The translations under genes were made by a program, and so were the position numbers. A stretch of 64,000 bases of DNA from Oopsacas minuta (taxonomy: Eukaryota; Porifera; Hexactinellida; Lyssacinosida; Leucopsacidae). The stretch spans positions 248,001-312,000 of the forward strand of contig JAKMXF010000318.1 in assembly GCA_024704765.1 (NCBI GenBank), given 5' to 3'. This document shows, piece after piece, positions 30,601-40,302 of this stretch. Each line of letters begins with the position of its first letter. Positions within the stretch are counted from its first letter, which is position 1. Under the pieces are notes generated by a model that saw nothing but the letters and a program-made list of their open reading frames with translations, made no database searches and was not told where the DNA came from.

Positions 30601-30778
30601 GAGTAAAGATAAGGATATGTTACAAATCGCGATAGGCGAGAAAGTACAATTAGTTATGAGGGATCATCCTAAAATGAAGCCAGACATGTGGCTAGTAGAG
30701 AAATCTGATGGTACGATGGGACTAGCTCGAGCTAATATATTCGCAGAGGGAGAAGCTGAGCTGTATGAAACTTGCTAG
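27672..30778 (+). CDS. ITAM- and YDDV-containing adaptor with hSH3-like domain; exons 27672-28522 and 30346-30778
   Basis: The first frame stops just after a strong donor (AA|GTAAGC), and the second segment has no ATG but a clean acceptor (cgtgtag|GAAG). Joining at phase 2 gives [16 protein letters not shown], 427 residues. The N-terminus has an exact [20 protein letters not shown] (Tyr 7 and 19). A proline-rich region follows ([15 protein letters not shown]), then repeated tyrosine motifs (YDDT, YDDV three times, then YDDV across the junction), and a basic helix plus SH3-like C-terminus ([13 protein letters not shown]...[11 protein letters not shown]). This resembles vertebrate ADAP/FYB1 and PRAM1, whose YDDV sites bind SLP-76 SH2. 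The 1823-base intron holds HAAO and a small gene. Confidence 0.7.
28575..29559 (-). CDS. HAAO: 3-hydroxyanthranilate 3,4-dioxygenase; exons 29559-29337, 29286-29071, 29014-28575
   Basis: Two introns (29287-29336, 50 bases; 29015-29070, 56 bases) rejoin as V-E-K-G-Q-H-K-D and K-Q-L-G-P-V-I-G. The 292-residue cupin protein matches the 286-residue human enzyme: [32 protein letters not shown] with metal ligands His and Glu, [20 protein letters not shown] with the second His, then [13 protein letters not shown]. It opens 3-hydroxyanthranilate toward quinolinate and NAD. The gene lies entirely inside an intron of the ITAM adaptor gene on the opposite strand. Confidence 0.93.
29820..30194 (+). CDS. 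Small helical protein of unknown function, nested in the adaptor intron
   Basis: 124 residues with its own ATG and stop. The N-terminal half is mixed ([20 protein letters not shown]), and the C-terminal half is a highly charged helix, likely coiled coil ([20 protein letters not shown]). It has no signal peptide or membrane segment, and I do not recognise a family. It lies in the same orientation as the surrounding adaptor gene and between HAAO and the adaptor's last exon. It could alternatively be an alternative exon, but no convincing donor links it in frame to the 30346 exon. Confidence 0.5.
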   Translation: MAEATPAGLVDKLRLIEFILVDNWAEICHGVRFKDLLDINKLARTKAVEFKDKMRDPRFTEEERAIVSNENLYAIRTLASKSSKDRQSADEKGAKKLSEEKRELEQQKEVIEQELANVHKQQKN

Positions 30779-30804
30779 ACTATCAGTTCTACTTTATTTT
30801 GAAG

Positions 30805-30840
30805 TGTATATATTTGTATATATTTGTATATATTTGTATA
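30805..30840. repeat. Short tandem repeat, 10-base unit TATTTGTATA
   Basis: Three perfect head-to-tail copies of a 10-base unit (30811-30840) with a partial fourth before them, just downstream of the adaptor gene stop. Probably 3' untranslated or intergenic. Confidence 0.85.
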
Positions 30841-30984
30841 ATTATGTAAATATTCGGTAATTATAGTGTTGTTATAGCTGCTGTTAGTAAGTTTTGAGAT
30901 TTTAGATGAGTTATTTATGCTTATTATTTTAGGAAATGTATTTGTCTAAAAATGTAATTTTTTATAAATTATTGTAGCTCTATT

Positions 30985-31827
30985 ATGAGCGGTGTTACTG
31001 GGGATAGCAATGTGTTGTATGGACAACCTGATCACTTCTCTAAAGAGATGAAAGAGCTAATAAACTCTCCTAACTACTCAGATGTAAAGTTCTATGTAGG
31101 AGAGGATCGTACCCTATTCACAGGTCATAAATGTCTCCTATCTACCAGATGTGAGGTGTTTAAAGCTGTGTTTGACGCCCCAGTAGGAGACCCAGAAGCT
31201 CCACTGATTCTAGCGGATATAAGACCAAAGATATTCCATACAGTATTGGAGTATATCTACACGAATAGTGCTACTATTACTACTGATGGAGTATGTGATC
31301 TGCTAGCTGCTGCTGTAGAATTCAGTCTAGATGGATTGAAGAAGTTATGCAACCAATTTATGAGAGATTATTGTGATAAAGACTTGGTTTGTGAGTTCCT
31401 ACAAGCTGGCATATGTCATTCACAGGATCACATAGTAACACACTGTATTCAGTTCATTGAGGAGTATACAGAGGATGTTTTCTCATCTGTCAAATTCAAA
31501 GAGATATCAGAGCATGCATTACGTTGTGTGTTACAGAGTGATCGACTTAGAATAGATGAAGCTAAGTTGATAGGTTATGTCAAAGAATGGGCTCATATAA
31601 ATGCTGTAGTAACAGGAGAATCAATGGAGACTGTAGCTACTAATGTAATACAGTTTATACGTTTACCTATACTGGATGGAGAGACTCTGTCCCGTATAGA
31701 ATATGAGAATGAGAGTCTGCATTATATTCCGCTAAGTATGATAGCTTATGCTTGGAAATGTCATGCTCTGAAGCTCAGTAACCCCAAGGATCCACTACTG
31801 AGACATAGGAATCCTCCTGATAACTAA
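30985..31827 (+). CDS. BTBD19: BTB/POZ-BACK protein, BTBD19-like
   Basis: 280 residues. The BTB domain covers about 25-130: NSPNYSDVKFYVGEDRTLF, GHKCLLSTRCEVFKAVF, LEYIYTNSATITTDGVCDLL. The BACK region follows (LVCEFLQAGICHSQDHIVTH). The ending IPLSMIAYAWKCHALKLSNP with AWKCHAL is characteristic of BTBD19. There are no Kelch repeats. Family members are presumed substrate adaptors for CUL3 ligases; the target is unknown. A TAG (aattattgtag) lies 7 bases before the ATG. CEP95 follows after 97 bases. Confidence 0.82.
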   Translation: MSGVTGDSNVLYGQPDHFSKEMKELINSPNYSDVKFYVGEDRTLFTGHKCLLSTRCEVFKAVFDAPVGDPEAPLILADIRPKIFHTVLEYIYTNSATITTDGVCDLLAAAVEFSLDGLKKLCNQFMRDYCDKDLVCEFLQAGICHSQDHIVTHCIQFIEEYTEDVFSSVKFKEISEHALRCVLQSDRLRIDEAKLIGYVKEWAHINAVVTGESMETVATNVIQFIRLPILDGETLSRIEYENESLHYIPLSMIAYAWKCHALKLSNPKDPLLRHRNPPDN

Positions 31828-31924
31828 TTTCCCATATTTACTTATTTGTTTATTTATATCTTAATTGTTTACTTTTTTCGTTATGTTTTATTGATTATCT
31901 GTAATTCTATAGTATAGCGTTCCA

Positions 31925-34372
31925 ATGTCCTTGTTGGAACAGACCTTACAGATGGCTAACACCCTCTTAATGAGATACTGCATACCTCGTATTGTCTACC
32001 AAATATCAGACTGTGATTCTATTACTTTCATTGCACTGTTTGAGAGCATTACTCACTCAGCAGTCCCATCAGTCAACAGACTACCTTCTCTACCTCAAGA
32101 ACACGTGGATAATTATATTATTATCCTGTCACAGATATCTGTATTCCTACCTCAAGACATTAATCTTGATCATATCGATCCTACAGCTCTCTCCACACAC
32201 GATTCTATAAGTATACACAATCTATTGGAACTAATGAGTGTATTGGGAGAAATTCTTATAGAGAACTCATCTCCTCAATACGACAATACACCCTCTCCTC
32301 TGTTTGCGGATCCTCCTATGTACCCTGATATTATACCAGGGTTCTCTCAGGAGTCAGCTGGTATTCCTATGACGTCATATACCAACTTAAATGCTGATGA
32401 GCTGAGTTTAGACAGGTTCCAAGAGAAGATGGAGAGGTTACACGTGACAGATGACAGATATATGACAACCCAATCACCTAAGACATTCCAATTGTTGACA
32501 GATGTTGCTACGCCTGACATGAGAACAAATGGCTTATCTCATCACACTAGCCTAGAGTCAATAGAGATTTTATCTCTACCTTCTTCTCATTACGGAGAGC
32601 AAGATAGTGCAGATGAACGTCCTCTCTCTCCTCTCCCTCCTTTCCATGATGTGGATATACAGTCTCTAGCAGATACACAAGAAGTACCACAGATTAGCAT
32701 AACAGAGCTAGAACACACGAATAACACGACACAATCTCCTATCCCCTATCCCCCTGTTGTTATACTAAATAGAAGAAATGAAGGAACAGGTCCTCTTATA
32801 CCACTCAATTCAGTGCCACTACAGAGGATATTAACATCAGATTCTGATATATATCCAAGACCAGAACCTATACCTAGACCCTTCTCTCCTCCCCGTATTC
32901 TTTCTAATATGGATTCACCTAATCTGGAAATAAACTCTATTCTAATCTCAGAGGATAGCTTAGCTATAGAAACTGATCCTAACAAGACCCTCACCCCCCA
33001 AAGGACTCCTCACTCTATGAGCAAGAAGAAATATAAAACAGAGGATCTAGCTAGAATGGATTCTGATAACTATTGTATTGTTAAAGATGTACATCACGGA
33101 ATATTTGCCCCATTAACTAAACCAGGTATCACCCACAAGAGTCCATACTCTGTGCCTGTTATACAGAAAGGTAACAGTAAGACATTAGTCAGAACTCCTA
33201 GTAAACCTCTCAAGAGTCCTGGTAAGCTACAGCGGAGTAGTAATAAGAAGGATAAAGTTCAGTTCTCTCAGAGTACACAGTTCAGAGATCAGATACGTGA
33301 GATTGGTAAGGAACTACTTACTAATCTTAATGATACTATACAAGTAGGTGAGAAGGGAATTGAAGCTGAGAGGAGAGCAGAAGCTAATAATGCTACTGTC
33401 AGAAGGGACATATTGAAACACATGTATAGTCAATATATGAAAGATAAGAAACATGAACATAAGAATAGTAAGAAGGAAAATAAATCAAATCGCAAGAAAC
33501 AATGTGAAGAATTCTATGATATAACTAACACATCTTCTACACAAGATTACGTCACAGAATATGACATATCAAACTACGATCCTCCTCAAGATAGAGTTAC
33601 AAGGACAGATGATAACCTATTCCCTATGATAAAGAGAGAATTTCCTTATATGGAATTAAGTCCTACTGCATCACGGAGACTATGGAATAAACAGATACAT
33701 CAAATAGAATCTTTAACCAAATCAGCTAAACCTACACAAACTAAACAATACAGAGAGTTGTTGGAAGCTGAGAAGAGACAGATATCTACCATAGATATAT
33801 TAAATAAGGATCTGCAGCATGCCAGGAGGGTACGGGATATGCAAGCTAAGGCACATAGCGAACAGCTGATGAAATCTCAGTTGAGAGATCGACGTACTGC
33901 TCAAGCTAAATCCAAGCAGTACTACAAAGAATACGAGCTGAGGATGAAGTCTAGATTGCAGAAGAAGAGAACAAAAGAAGAGGTTGTTTTTCAAAAAATA
34001 TTCGAGGATGCTCTTGATATTCAGAAGGAGCGAGTTAAAGAGCTGAGACATTTCGCGAGGGAGAAGCAAGCTGTAGAAATGCAGGCACAACAAGATTCCC
34101 TACAATCTCTAGAGAATTACTATAAAGATAGATTCACGATGTTAACAGAAAAGATTACACGAGAAACCAGGGATGAGACTAAGAGAAAGAGAAACGAGAA
34201 TATTGAAACTAAAAAGATGAGAAGAGAGGGTAGACAGAGATTGGAGCAGGAAATACAAAAGTTACAGGACCATATTGATGATGTAGAGAATGACACTCAC
34301 TTCAGAGAGCTAGATGCTGTTAAATTTCGCGATAGCTTACGAGCAGCCACTTTCTTAGCACCAATAAAATAA
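31925..34372 (+). CDS. CEP95: Centrosomal protein 95 homologue
   Basis: 815 residues, as in human CEP95 (821). The N-terminus (MANTLLMRYCIPRIVYQISD, then CDSITFIALFESI and ISIHNLLELMSVLGEILIE) matches the calponin-homology-like CEP95 start. A long disordered serine/proline-rich middle (about 120-430) follows, then basic helical coiled coil to the end (about 580-810, LEQEIQKLQDHIDD). CEP95 is found at centrosomes and spindle poles; its function is little known. A polyadenylation signal overlaps the last codons, and DDX54 follows after 141 bases. Confidence 0.8.
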   Translation: MSLLEQTLQMANTLLMRYCIPRIVYQISDCDSITFIALFESITHSAVPSVNRLPSLPQEHVDNYIIILSQISVFLPQDINLDHIDPTALSTHDSISIHNLLELMSVLGEILIENSSPQYDNTPSPLFADPPMYPDIIPGFSQESAGIPMTSYTNLNADELSLDRFQEKMERLHVTDDRYMTTQSPKTFQLLTDVATPDMRTNGLSHHTSLESIEILSLPSSHYGEQDSADERPLSPLPPFHDVDIQSLADTQEVPQISITELEHTNNTTQSPIPYPPVVILNRRNEGTGPLIPLNSVPLQRILTSDSDIYPRPEPIPRPFSPPRILSNMDSPNLEINSILISEDSLAIETDPNKTLTPQRTPHSMSKKKYKTEDLARMDSDNYCIVKDVHHGIFAPLTKPGITHKSPYSVPVIQKGNSKTLVRTPSKPLKSPGKLQRSSNKKDKVQFSQSTQFRDQIREIGKELLTNLNDTIQVGEKGIEAERRAEANNATVRRDILKHMYSQYMKDKKHEHKNSKKENKSNRKKQCEEFYDITNTSSTQDYVTEYDISNYDPPQDRVTRTDDNLFPMIKREFPYMELSPTASRRLWNKQIHQIESLTKSAKPTQTKQYRELLEAEKRQISTIDILNKDLQHARRVRDMQAKAHSEQLMKSQLRDRRTAQAKSKQYYKEYELRMKSRLQKKRTKEEVVFQKIFEDALDIQKERVKELRHFAREKQAVEMQAQQDSLQSLENYYKDRFTMLTEKITRETRDETKRKRNENIETKKMRREGRQRLEQEIQKLQDHIDDVENDTHFRELDAVKFRDSLRAATFLAPIK
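34363..34368 (+). terminator. Polyadenylation signal AATAAA overlapping the CEP95 end
   Basis: AATAAA lies within the last two sense codons (ATA AAA), two bases before the stop codon, an example of how compact the transcript ends are here. Confidence 0.5.
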
Positions 34373-34513
34373 CTTTCTATTAGCATATAAATATTGGTAT
34401 AAACAAGAAATGCATTACAATAAGCTATGTACTATTCTTATTATGCTAGTGACTTATTATCTCCTAATTTATAATTGAATTTATTACAACTTATCCATGG
34501 TTCTGTCTATAGT

Positions 34514-36487
34514 ATGCCGGCTAAGAAAGGATTTGAATGGTTGGGATTAGATGAAGATATTCTTAAAGGTGTTAGGAAGAAAGGTTATGTCACTCCTACT
34601 CCTATTCAGAAGAAAGCTATTCCTCTCGTCCTTGATGGTAGAGATGTGGTAGCGATGGCTAGGACAGGGTCAGGTAAAACAGCTGCTTACCTGTTACCAT
34701 TATTTCAACACCTATTATTACATTCAGACAGAATTGGTATAAAAGGATTGATTCTGTCTCCAACCAGAGAACTAGCTCAACAGATTTGGAAATTCTCCAA
34801 AGAATTAGGACATTTTCTTCCTTTCAAATTCGCACTCTTAACAGGAGGAGACAAGATAGAGAAACACTTCTCTCTTATCCATAGTACCCCTGACGTCATA
34901 ATAGCTACTCCAGGGAGATTACTACACCTACTTGTAGAGATGGAGCTAAAATTAGAAACTGTATCATTTGTAGTGCTAGATGAAGCTGATAGGTTATTTG
35001 AGTTAGGATTCTCAGAATCTCTTCATGAGATGTTTGCTAGAATACCTAGAGATAAACAGCTGTTACTATTCTCTGCTACATTACCGGAAATGGTAGCTGA
35101 ATTTGCTACAGCTAAACTAAATAATCCTATTCTCATACGTCTAGACTTGGAGCATAAATTGAGTCCATCTCTTAAACTAACAAACTTCCTAATTAGACAT
35201 GAGGATAAGGAAGCTGCTCTATTACATCTATTGAGAGTTATAATACCAGAGGATAATCTAACTGCTATATTCCTTCCTACACGTTGTCATGTGGAGTATT
35301 TTAAAGATCTGCTAACTGAGGCTAACTTGAAATGTTCCTATCTCTACAGCTCTCTAGATCATACGGCAAGGAAGATACAAACAGCTCTCTTCTTTAAGAA
35401 ACAAACCTCCTATCTACTCGTCACTGACATAGCAGCTCGTGGGATAGACATACCCTGGCTAGATAATGTTATTAACTTTGATCTTCCTCCACCTAAGATA
35501 TTCCTTCATAGGGTAGGGAGGGTGGCTAGAGCAGGGCGATTAGGAAATGCTTACTCTTTCATTTGCTTAGAAGAACTATCATATTTATTCGATTTAACAT
35601 TATTCTTAGGCTACCCATTGAAGAGTGTAGATACGACTAAGGAACAAAATGATGTACTGTACATAGGAGAAGTACCTAATACAGTTTTCTATTCTGAGAT
35701 TGATAAGATTAAGAGTATTAAAATGAATAACTCTAATATCGGAGTGCTAGAAGAAGCGAAGGACAGAGCTTATAAGAAATATTTGCAAACTAAACAATTG
35801 ACTAATATAGAGTCTGTTAGACGAGGCAAAGAGTTCATAGCTTCTAATGAACTACAGTGTCATTCTTTATTTGGTGATAAGAAGTCAGAGGATAGTGTTA
35901 TAGAGTTCCAGAAAGCTCTCAAGAACTTCAGGCCGTCTATGACTGTATTTGAAATACAGAATAGTAAAGGGAAGATGAGATTTAGAAATTCTGCTCAATC
36001 CAAACTATCAGCTGATTTTAAGGGGAAGGAACAGAATATTCGCACTGATTTTAAAGATAATACGTTTGTCAACTACGAGGCTAAAGATAGTTTTGTTAAC
36101 GAGCAATTATCAGTGACCAGGTCTATCAGGAATAATATACTAGATATGATGGGTGATGAGGATAACCTTACTGTAAGACCAAAGGGGAGTAAGTGGGATA
36201 GGAAAAGGAAGAGATTTGTGAATGCAGACAGTGAGAGTAAAGCAAAGAAAGTTAAATCAGAAAGTGGACAATGGATAAACGCTACTTATAAGACTGATAA
36301 CTATAAGAGATGGTTAGAGAAGAATAAAGTGCATTCGAATGATGCTCATAAGTTTATATCAAGGACAGATCATAAGCAGAGAGGTAAGTTATCTGCTAGA
36401 CAACCTCTTGGTAAGAAAGGAGGAAAGAGGAAAAACATAGCAAATAAACATAAGTCTGGTAAAAAAGTGAAAAAGTTTAGAAAATAG
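34514..36487 (+). CDS. DDX54: DEAD-box RNA helicase DDX54 (Dbp10)
   Basis: 657 residues; human DDX54 has 881, and the difference lies in the basic tail. Q-motif region TPTPIQKKAIP, P-loop ARTGSGKT near residue 50, DEAD near 156, SAT in LFSATLPEM, and HRVGRVARAGR are all present. The C-terminal half has the DBP10 signature (WINATYKTDNYKRWLEKN) and a lysine-rich end. It works in 60S ribosome assembly in the nucleolus. The frame is open upstream from a non-ATG codon, so I start at ATG 34514, one base after a TATAG acceptor-like site. Confidence 0.9.
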   Translation: MPAKKGFEWLGLDEDILKGVRKKGYVTPTPIQKKAIPLVLDGRDVVAMARTGSGKTAAYLLPLFQHLLLHSDRIGIKGLILSPTRELAQQIWKFSKELGHFLPFKFALLTGGDKIEKHFSLIHSTPDVIIATPGRLLHLLVEMELKLETVSFVVLDEADRLFELGFSESLHEMFARIPRDKQLLLFSATLPEMVAEFATAKLNNPILIRLDLEHKLSPSLKLTNFLIRHEDKEAALLHLLRVIIPEDNLTAIFLPTRCHVEYFKDLLTEANLKCSYLYSSLDHTARKIQTALFFKKQTSYLLVTDIAARGIDIPWLDNVINFDLPPPKIFLHRVGRVARAGRLGNAYSFICLEELSYLFDLTLFLGYPLKSVDTTKEQNDVLYIGEVPNTVFYSEIDKIKSIKMNNSNIGVLEEAKDRAYKKYLQTKQLTNIESVRRGKEFIASNELQCHSLFGDKKSEDSVIEFQKALKNFRPSMTVFEIQNSKGKMRFRNSAQSKLSADFKGKEQNIRTDFKDNTFVNYEAKDSFVNEQLSVTRSIRNNILDMMGDEDNLTVRPKGSKWDRKRKRFVNADSESKAKKVKSESGQWINATYKTDNYKRWLEKNKVHSNDAHKFISRTDHKQRGKLSARQPLGKKGGKRKNIANKHKSGKKVKKFRK

Positions 36488-36550
36488 AATCGATTCTTGT
36501 TAACTTCAACAATTATACATAATTTAGTATGTTTCTTATTGTTTGTATTT

Positions 36551-36654
36551 GTAACTTCCACAAACGGGGCCTGTGATAAGGAGGAACTTTAGCCAATTCC
36601 TAGTCCCATACAAATGTGCCTACACAAACGTGGTAACCTTTTTCGGCGTCACTG
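36551..36654. mobile_element. Degraded pogo-type MITE
   Basis: It contains TTCCACAAACGGGG near the left end, matching the inner terminal repeat of the 4660-4820 element (TCCACAAACGG). The right end is ACTG followed by TA (36655-36656). The left terminal CAGT is not preserved. Located in the 211-base gap between DDX54 and the SAM-AAA gene. Confidence 0.4.
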
Positions 36655-36698
36655 TATTTATGCAAGAGTGTATAACAAATTAGATAATTATCTTTCAA

Positions 36699-39600
36699 AT
36701 GAACTCTGACAGTGAGATCTCATCAGTAGACTCTCTTCTCAATAAACTCGATCTGAGCGATAAAATCAAATCAAGAATATCAACGGTATTCGCATCAGAA
36801 GGATTGAATGATCTATCTTTAAATACTATAATAGAGTTTAGTGATAAAGAGCTGAAGGATATTGGATTAACTTTATTAGAAAGAAAGTCTTATACCAAAG
36901 CTTTAGGCAATATAATATGGATACAATATTTTGATAGTATTAGCTTGCTAGCGAATGAACACGTTACAGAGTCTTTGAAGTATCCTAAGCTAGCTGGTAT
37001 TTGTAAAGAATTCTTCTCTCTTATCATCCACGTAGTCTATCAATTCGAGCATATGGATTTACAGGTTAATTGTACCAGGGATACAGACTTATATTTGTCG
37101 ATATTCGATCAGACTTCACCGGATGCTTTCTATCTGCAAGCATTAGAAGTAAGGTGTCTGTTACAACAGAGATTAATTGATTTGAAAGATTCTGCCTATC
37201 ACTTCTATAACTATAAAACAGACTATGCAGAACAGTTATGGTCTAAAGAGGCTTGTAAACACATAAATATACTGATCAGAGAGATAGATGCATATTCTGA
37301 GAGATTGATTGTAGCTTGCACTAGACCACCTAGACTGTACTTATTCTTTGAAGCGTTAGAATTGAATAAGAAAGAAAGACTAGCTCTTCTGTATATTATA
37401 TTTAATAATATGCCTTCTTCATTATTCGCGAGGAATTGTCGTGAATGTGTTGAAAAGCGCACTCAGGGACCTCTAGGAGGATCCATGCAGGCTCTGGCGT
37501 CAATTTTCGCAGAATTCACACCCTATGAGAATCTGTCCTTTTTCCATATGTCAGACCGTATTCACCTTAAGCAGGAATTATTCGAAACGGACGACTTTAC
37601 TACACTCCTGGACGCTCCCCTTCTTAAAATATCTCCTCAGACCTTATACTCTCTGTGCGGGGGAGAACTTACCCCTGATGACTTCTACAAGATAGACAAG
37701 ACTGCTCTAGCTGATATTCTATTGCTAGAGGATAGCAGTAAATTGTCTGACGTCATGCTGACTACTCATGAGTCATCAGAGAGTGATGAAGATTATCATC
37801 AATCTACCAAAAATGGAGATGTGAAAGCTGGTATGGAGGATCTAGCTATAGTCAATTCTAAGCCTGATTCAGTTAAACCTGACTCTTCTGTATCAGAACA
37901 CGGAGACGATGCCTCTAGCTTTCAAGCATACACAACTGATCTAGAGTATCTACAGGATAACCTAGAGTACATATCAGCACTGATAAAAGTACAACAAGCA
38001 AGTAGTGAGGATAATAATCTTATTCATCAGAAGAAATCAGCAGAAGTAGTGACTAGAGAGCATCAGGCTAAAGCTAGAGCTATGAGGTCTAAAGTAGAGC
38101 GTCGTCTACAAGTTACACTTCATAGTGATAAGTTTAAACCTAAGCTAGAGACTCTGAGTGCTACACACGGATTGTGTGGATTTGAGAAAGAAGTTCTGTT
38201 GATTCTATGCGGTGCAGTTGTATCACCAAAGTTCCAACAGACTGTTAACGATTTGATTGGGGTTAAGAGTTATTTTATGTCACGCCTATCTATCGGTATG
38301 ATAATTAGTATTCTATCTAATGACGTCAGGAAGCAGATAGAGGCTAGAGTACATTTCTACAAGTCTGGGAAGCTTGTTAAGAACGGATTTGTGAGGGTAA
38401 TTGATAACATATTCCGTAAGAGTAATATCCTAGACTGTGAGGTGTTGATAGATAGACAGATGTTAGACTATATAGTAGGTCTAGACACAGAGATAGGAGA
38501 GCTAGTGGATGGTAGCGAGCTAATAACCCCCAAGATAACGCTTGATAAAGTATCGCTACCCCCTGACGTCAAGAGCTCTATCATACACTCTGTGCAGTCT
38601 CATGAAAAGTTTAAAGAGATAGTTGGTGAGCTTGAGTTAGGCAATAAGAGTTCTATATCACATTTCAATAAAGGACTAAGGATGCTGTTTCATGGACCAC
38701 CAGGCACAGGTAAGACTATGACAGCTCATGGACTGGCAAACCATTTAGGTAAGAAGCTGTTAACGATCGGTTTATCGTCTTTCCCAGAAGATATATCATT
38801 CTCTGAATTTTTAAAGTTTTTATTCAGAGAATGTAAGATACACAATGCTATACTATTCTTTGATGAGTGTGAGTTGTTGTTTCATAGTCGTGATATTTCG
38901 CGAAATGACATACTTTCATCTCTACTCACAGACATAGAAGATCACACAGGTATTATTATCCTAGCAACCAATAGGCCTGCTAATCTTGATGAAGCATTCC
39001 ATCGCCGCATTCAGTTGTCAGTACCGTTCACTATCCCAGACTTCAAACTCAGAGCTCAGATCTGGGAGTCTCATGTACCACATAACATGGTTGACGTCAT
39101 AGATTGGGAGGAGCTAGCTAGTAACTGTGAACTGACCGGAGGCCTGATAAAGAACGCTGTATTGAGTGCTATAGCTGTAGCTATAGAGAGACAGGAGACT
39201 CCTCTTAAACTTACATTACAGGATCTGTCTAAAGGAGCGAAAAAACAGCTGAGAAATATGCTAGAAATGTGTGATTTTGAACATCGTGTTATACCGGATA
39301 CAGGTTTCAATGGACTAGCTTTTAACGCTGAGGTTATGGCAGAGCTATCAGAGTTTGTAAAGGCTGCTAAATCCAGTAGACTCCTGTCTACTCAGTGGGG
39401 GTTTGGCACTTCTAAGGCTAATTCTGCGCTTTGTGGCAGCTTAACAGCTATACTATGGGGTGTCAGTGGATCTGGTAAGACTTCAGTAGCACACGCATTA
39501 GCTTATGAACTGAGTCAACCGCTAAAAGTCGCGAATGTATGCGAACTGTTAGCACACGGGAAAACTAACGTTAACAGGAATAGAAGTTTAGCTGTATTCT

Positions 39601-40103
39601 TTGAAGAAGCTAAACTAGCTAATGCTATGATTCTATTAGAAGATGCTGATCCTATTCTAACCATGGATTGTCAGAACTCATCAGGCATTACTCATCTATT
39701 GGAGTATGATCTATTCGGATTATTCTACGAAATACGACAGTTCTCAGGACCTCTCGTACTAACTACAAAGCTCAATAAGGATAGGATTAATGACTTTATT
39801 CAAAAGTCTATACGGTTTGTCATAGGGTTACCAGGACCTACATACGATCTACGCAGAGAACTTTGGGAGAAACTAATCCCTAGTACTACCCCTGTAGAAG
39901 GAGAGATAGATTTTGAGAAGTTAGCTCAAGAGTTCAATTTGAATGGAGGAGGGATTAATGTAGCTATTAATCAAGCAGCGATGCGTGCAGCAGCTAGACA
40001 GGGAGATAAGATCGCTCTCACACAAGAGGACCTGTTAAATGCCGCGAACGAGATTTGTATTAAACTATCTGATACTTTTAATCACACTAGTTTGTATCAA
40101 TAG
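36699..40103 (+). CDS. SAM-winged helix-tandem AAA+ ATPase of unknown role
   Basis: 1134 residues, intronless. Residues about 8-72 look like a SAM domain (ELKDIGLTLLERKSYTKAL). A long helical region follows. Near 490-600 there is a winged-helix block (GFEKEVLLILCGAVVSPKF, SRLSIGMIISILS) like that of bacterial paired-AAA ATPases. AAA module 1 is complete: GPPGTGKT near 666, FFDECELLF near 720, ATNRP, and FHRRI as arginine finger. AAA module 2 keeps a P-loop (GVSGSGKT near 922), but its Walker B reads LLEDAD and no sensor motif is clear. I know no named animal orthologue. It may be horizontally acquired or a lost ancestral family. Confidence 0.75.
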   Translation: MNSDSEISSVDSLLNKLDLSDKIKSRISTVFASEGLNDLSLNTIIEFSDKELKDIGLTLLERKSYTKALGNIIWIQYFDSISLLANEHVTESLKYPKLAGICKEFFSLIIHVVYQFEHMDLQVNCTRDTDLYLSIFDQTSPDAFYLQALEVRCLLQQRLIDLKDSAYHFYNYKTDYAEQLWSKEACKHINILIREIDAYSERLIVACTRPPRLYLFFEALELNKKERLALLYIIFNNMPSSLFARNCRECVEKRTQGPLGGSMQALASIFAEFTPYENLSFFHMSDRIHLKQELFETDDFTTLLDAPLLKISPQTLYSLCGGELTPDDFYKIDKTALADILLLEDSSKLSDVMLTTHESSESDEDYHQSTKNGDVKAGMEDLAIVNSKPDSVKPDSSVSEHGDDASSFQAYTTDLEYLQDNLEYISALIKVQQASSEDNNLIHQKKSAEVVTREHQAKARAMRSKVERRLQVTLHSDKFKPKLETLSATHGLCGFEKEVLLILCGAVVSPKFQQTVNDLIGVKSYFMSRLSIGMIISILSNDVRKQIEARVHFYKSGKLVKNGFVRVIDNIFRKSNILDCEVLIDRQMLDYIVGLDTEIGELVDGSELITPKITLDKVSLPPDVKSSIIHSVQSHEKFKEIVGELELGNKSSISHFNKGLRMLFHGPPGTGKTMTAHGLANHLGKKLLTIGLSSFPEDISFSEFLKFLFRECKIHNAILFFDECELLFHSRDISRNDILSSLLTDIEDHTGIIILATNRPANLDEAFHRRIQLSVPFTIPDFKLRAQIWESHVPHNMVDVIDWEELASNCELTGGLIKNAVLSAIAVAIERQETPLKLTLQDLSKGAKKQLRNMLEMCDFEHRVIPDTGFNGLAFNAEVMAELSEFVKAAKSSRLLSTQWGFGTSKANSALCGSLTAILWGVSGSGKTSVAHALAYELSQPLKVANVCELLAHGKTNVNRNRSLAVFFEEAKLANAMILLEDADPILTMDCQNSSGITHLLEYDLFGLFYEIRQFSGPLVLTTKLNKDRINDFIQKSIRFVIGLPGPTYDLRRELWEKLIPSTTPVEGEIDFEKLAQEFNLNGGGINVAINQAAMRAAARQGDKIALTQEDLLNAANEICIKLSDTFNHTSLYQ

Positions 40104-40302
40104 CAGAGCCTTGCATGTACTGATAGGAATATTTCGTATCATTCATAGAGTATCAGTTGTAGATATTATCCATTTTACATGGCTCGTATTTGAAGACTTG
40201 TATGTATATATTCTTATAAGATATAGTTACACAAAATATTAGGAATAATAGCTCGAACTAAGAATGGATAAAAGTCTCAAATAAATATACATTATTCATT
40301 AA

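Noticed and set aside
30332-30778. 148-residue frame as an independent gene
   Set aside because: It has no ATG start, an acceptor lies at its 5' end, and it joins in phase to the 27672-28522 exon.
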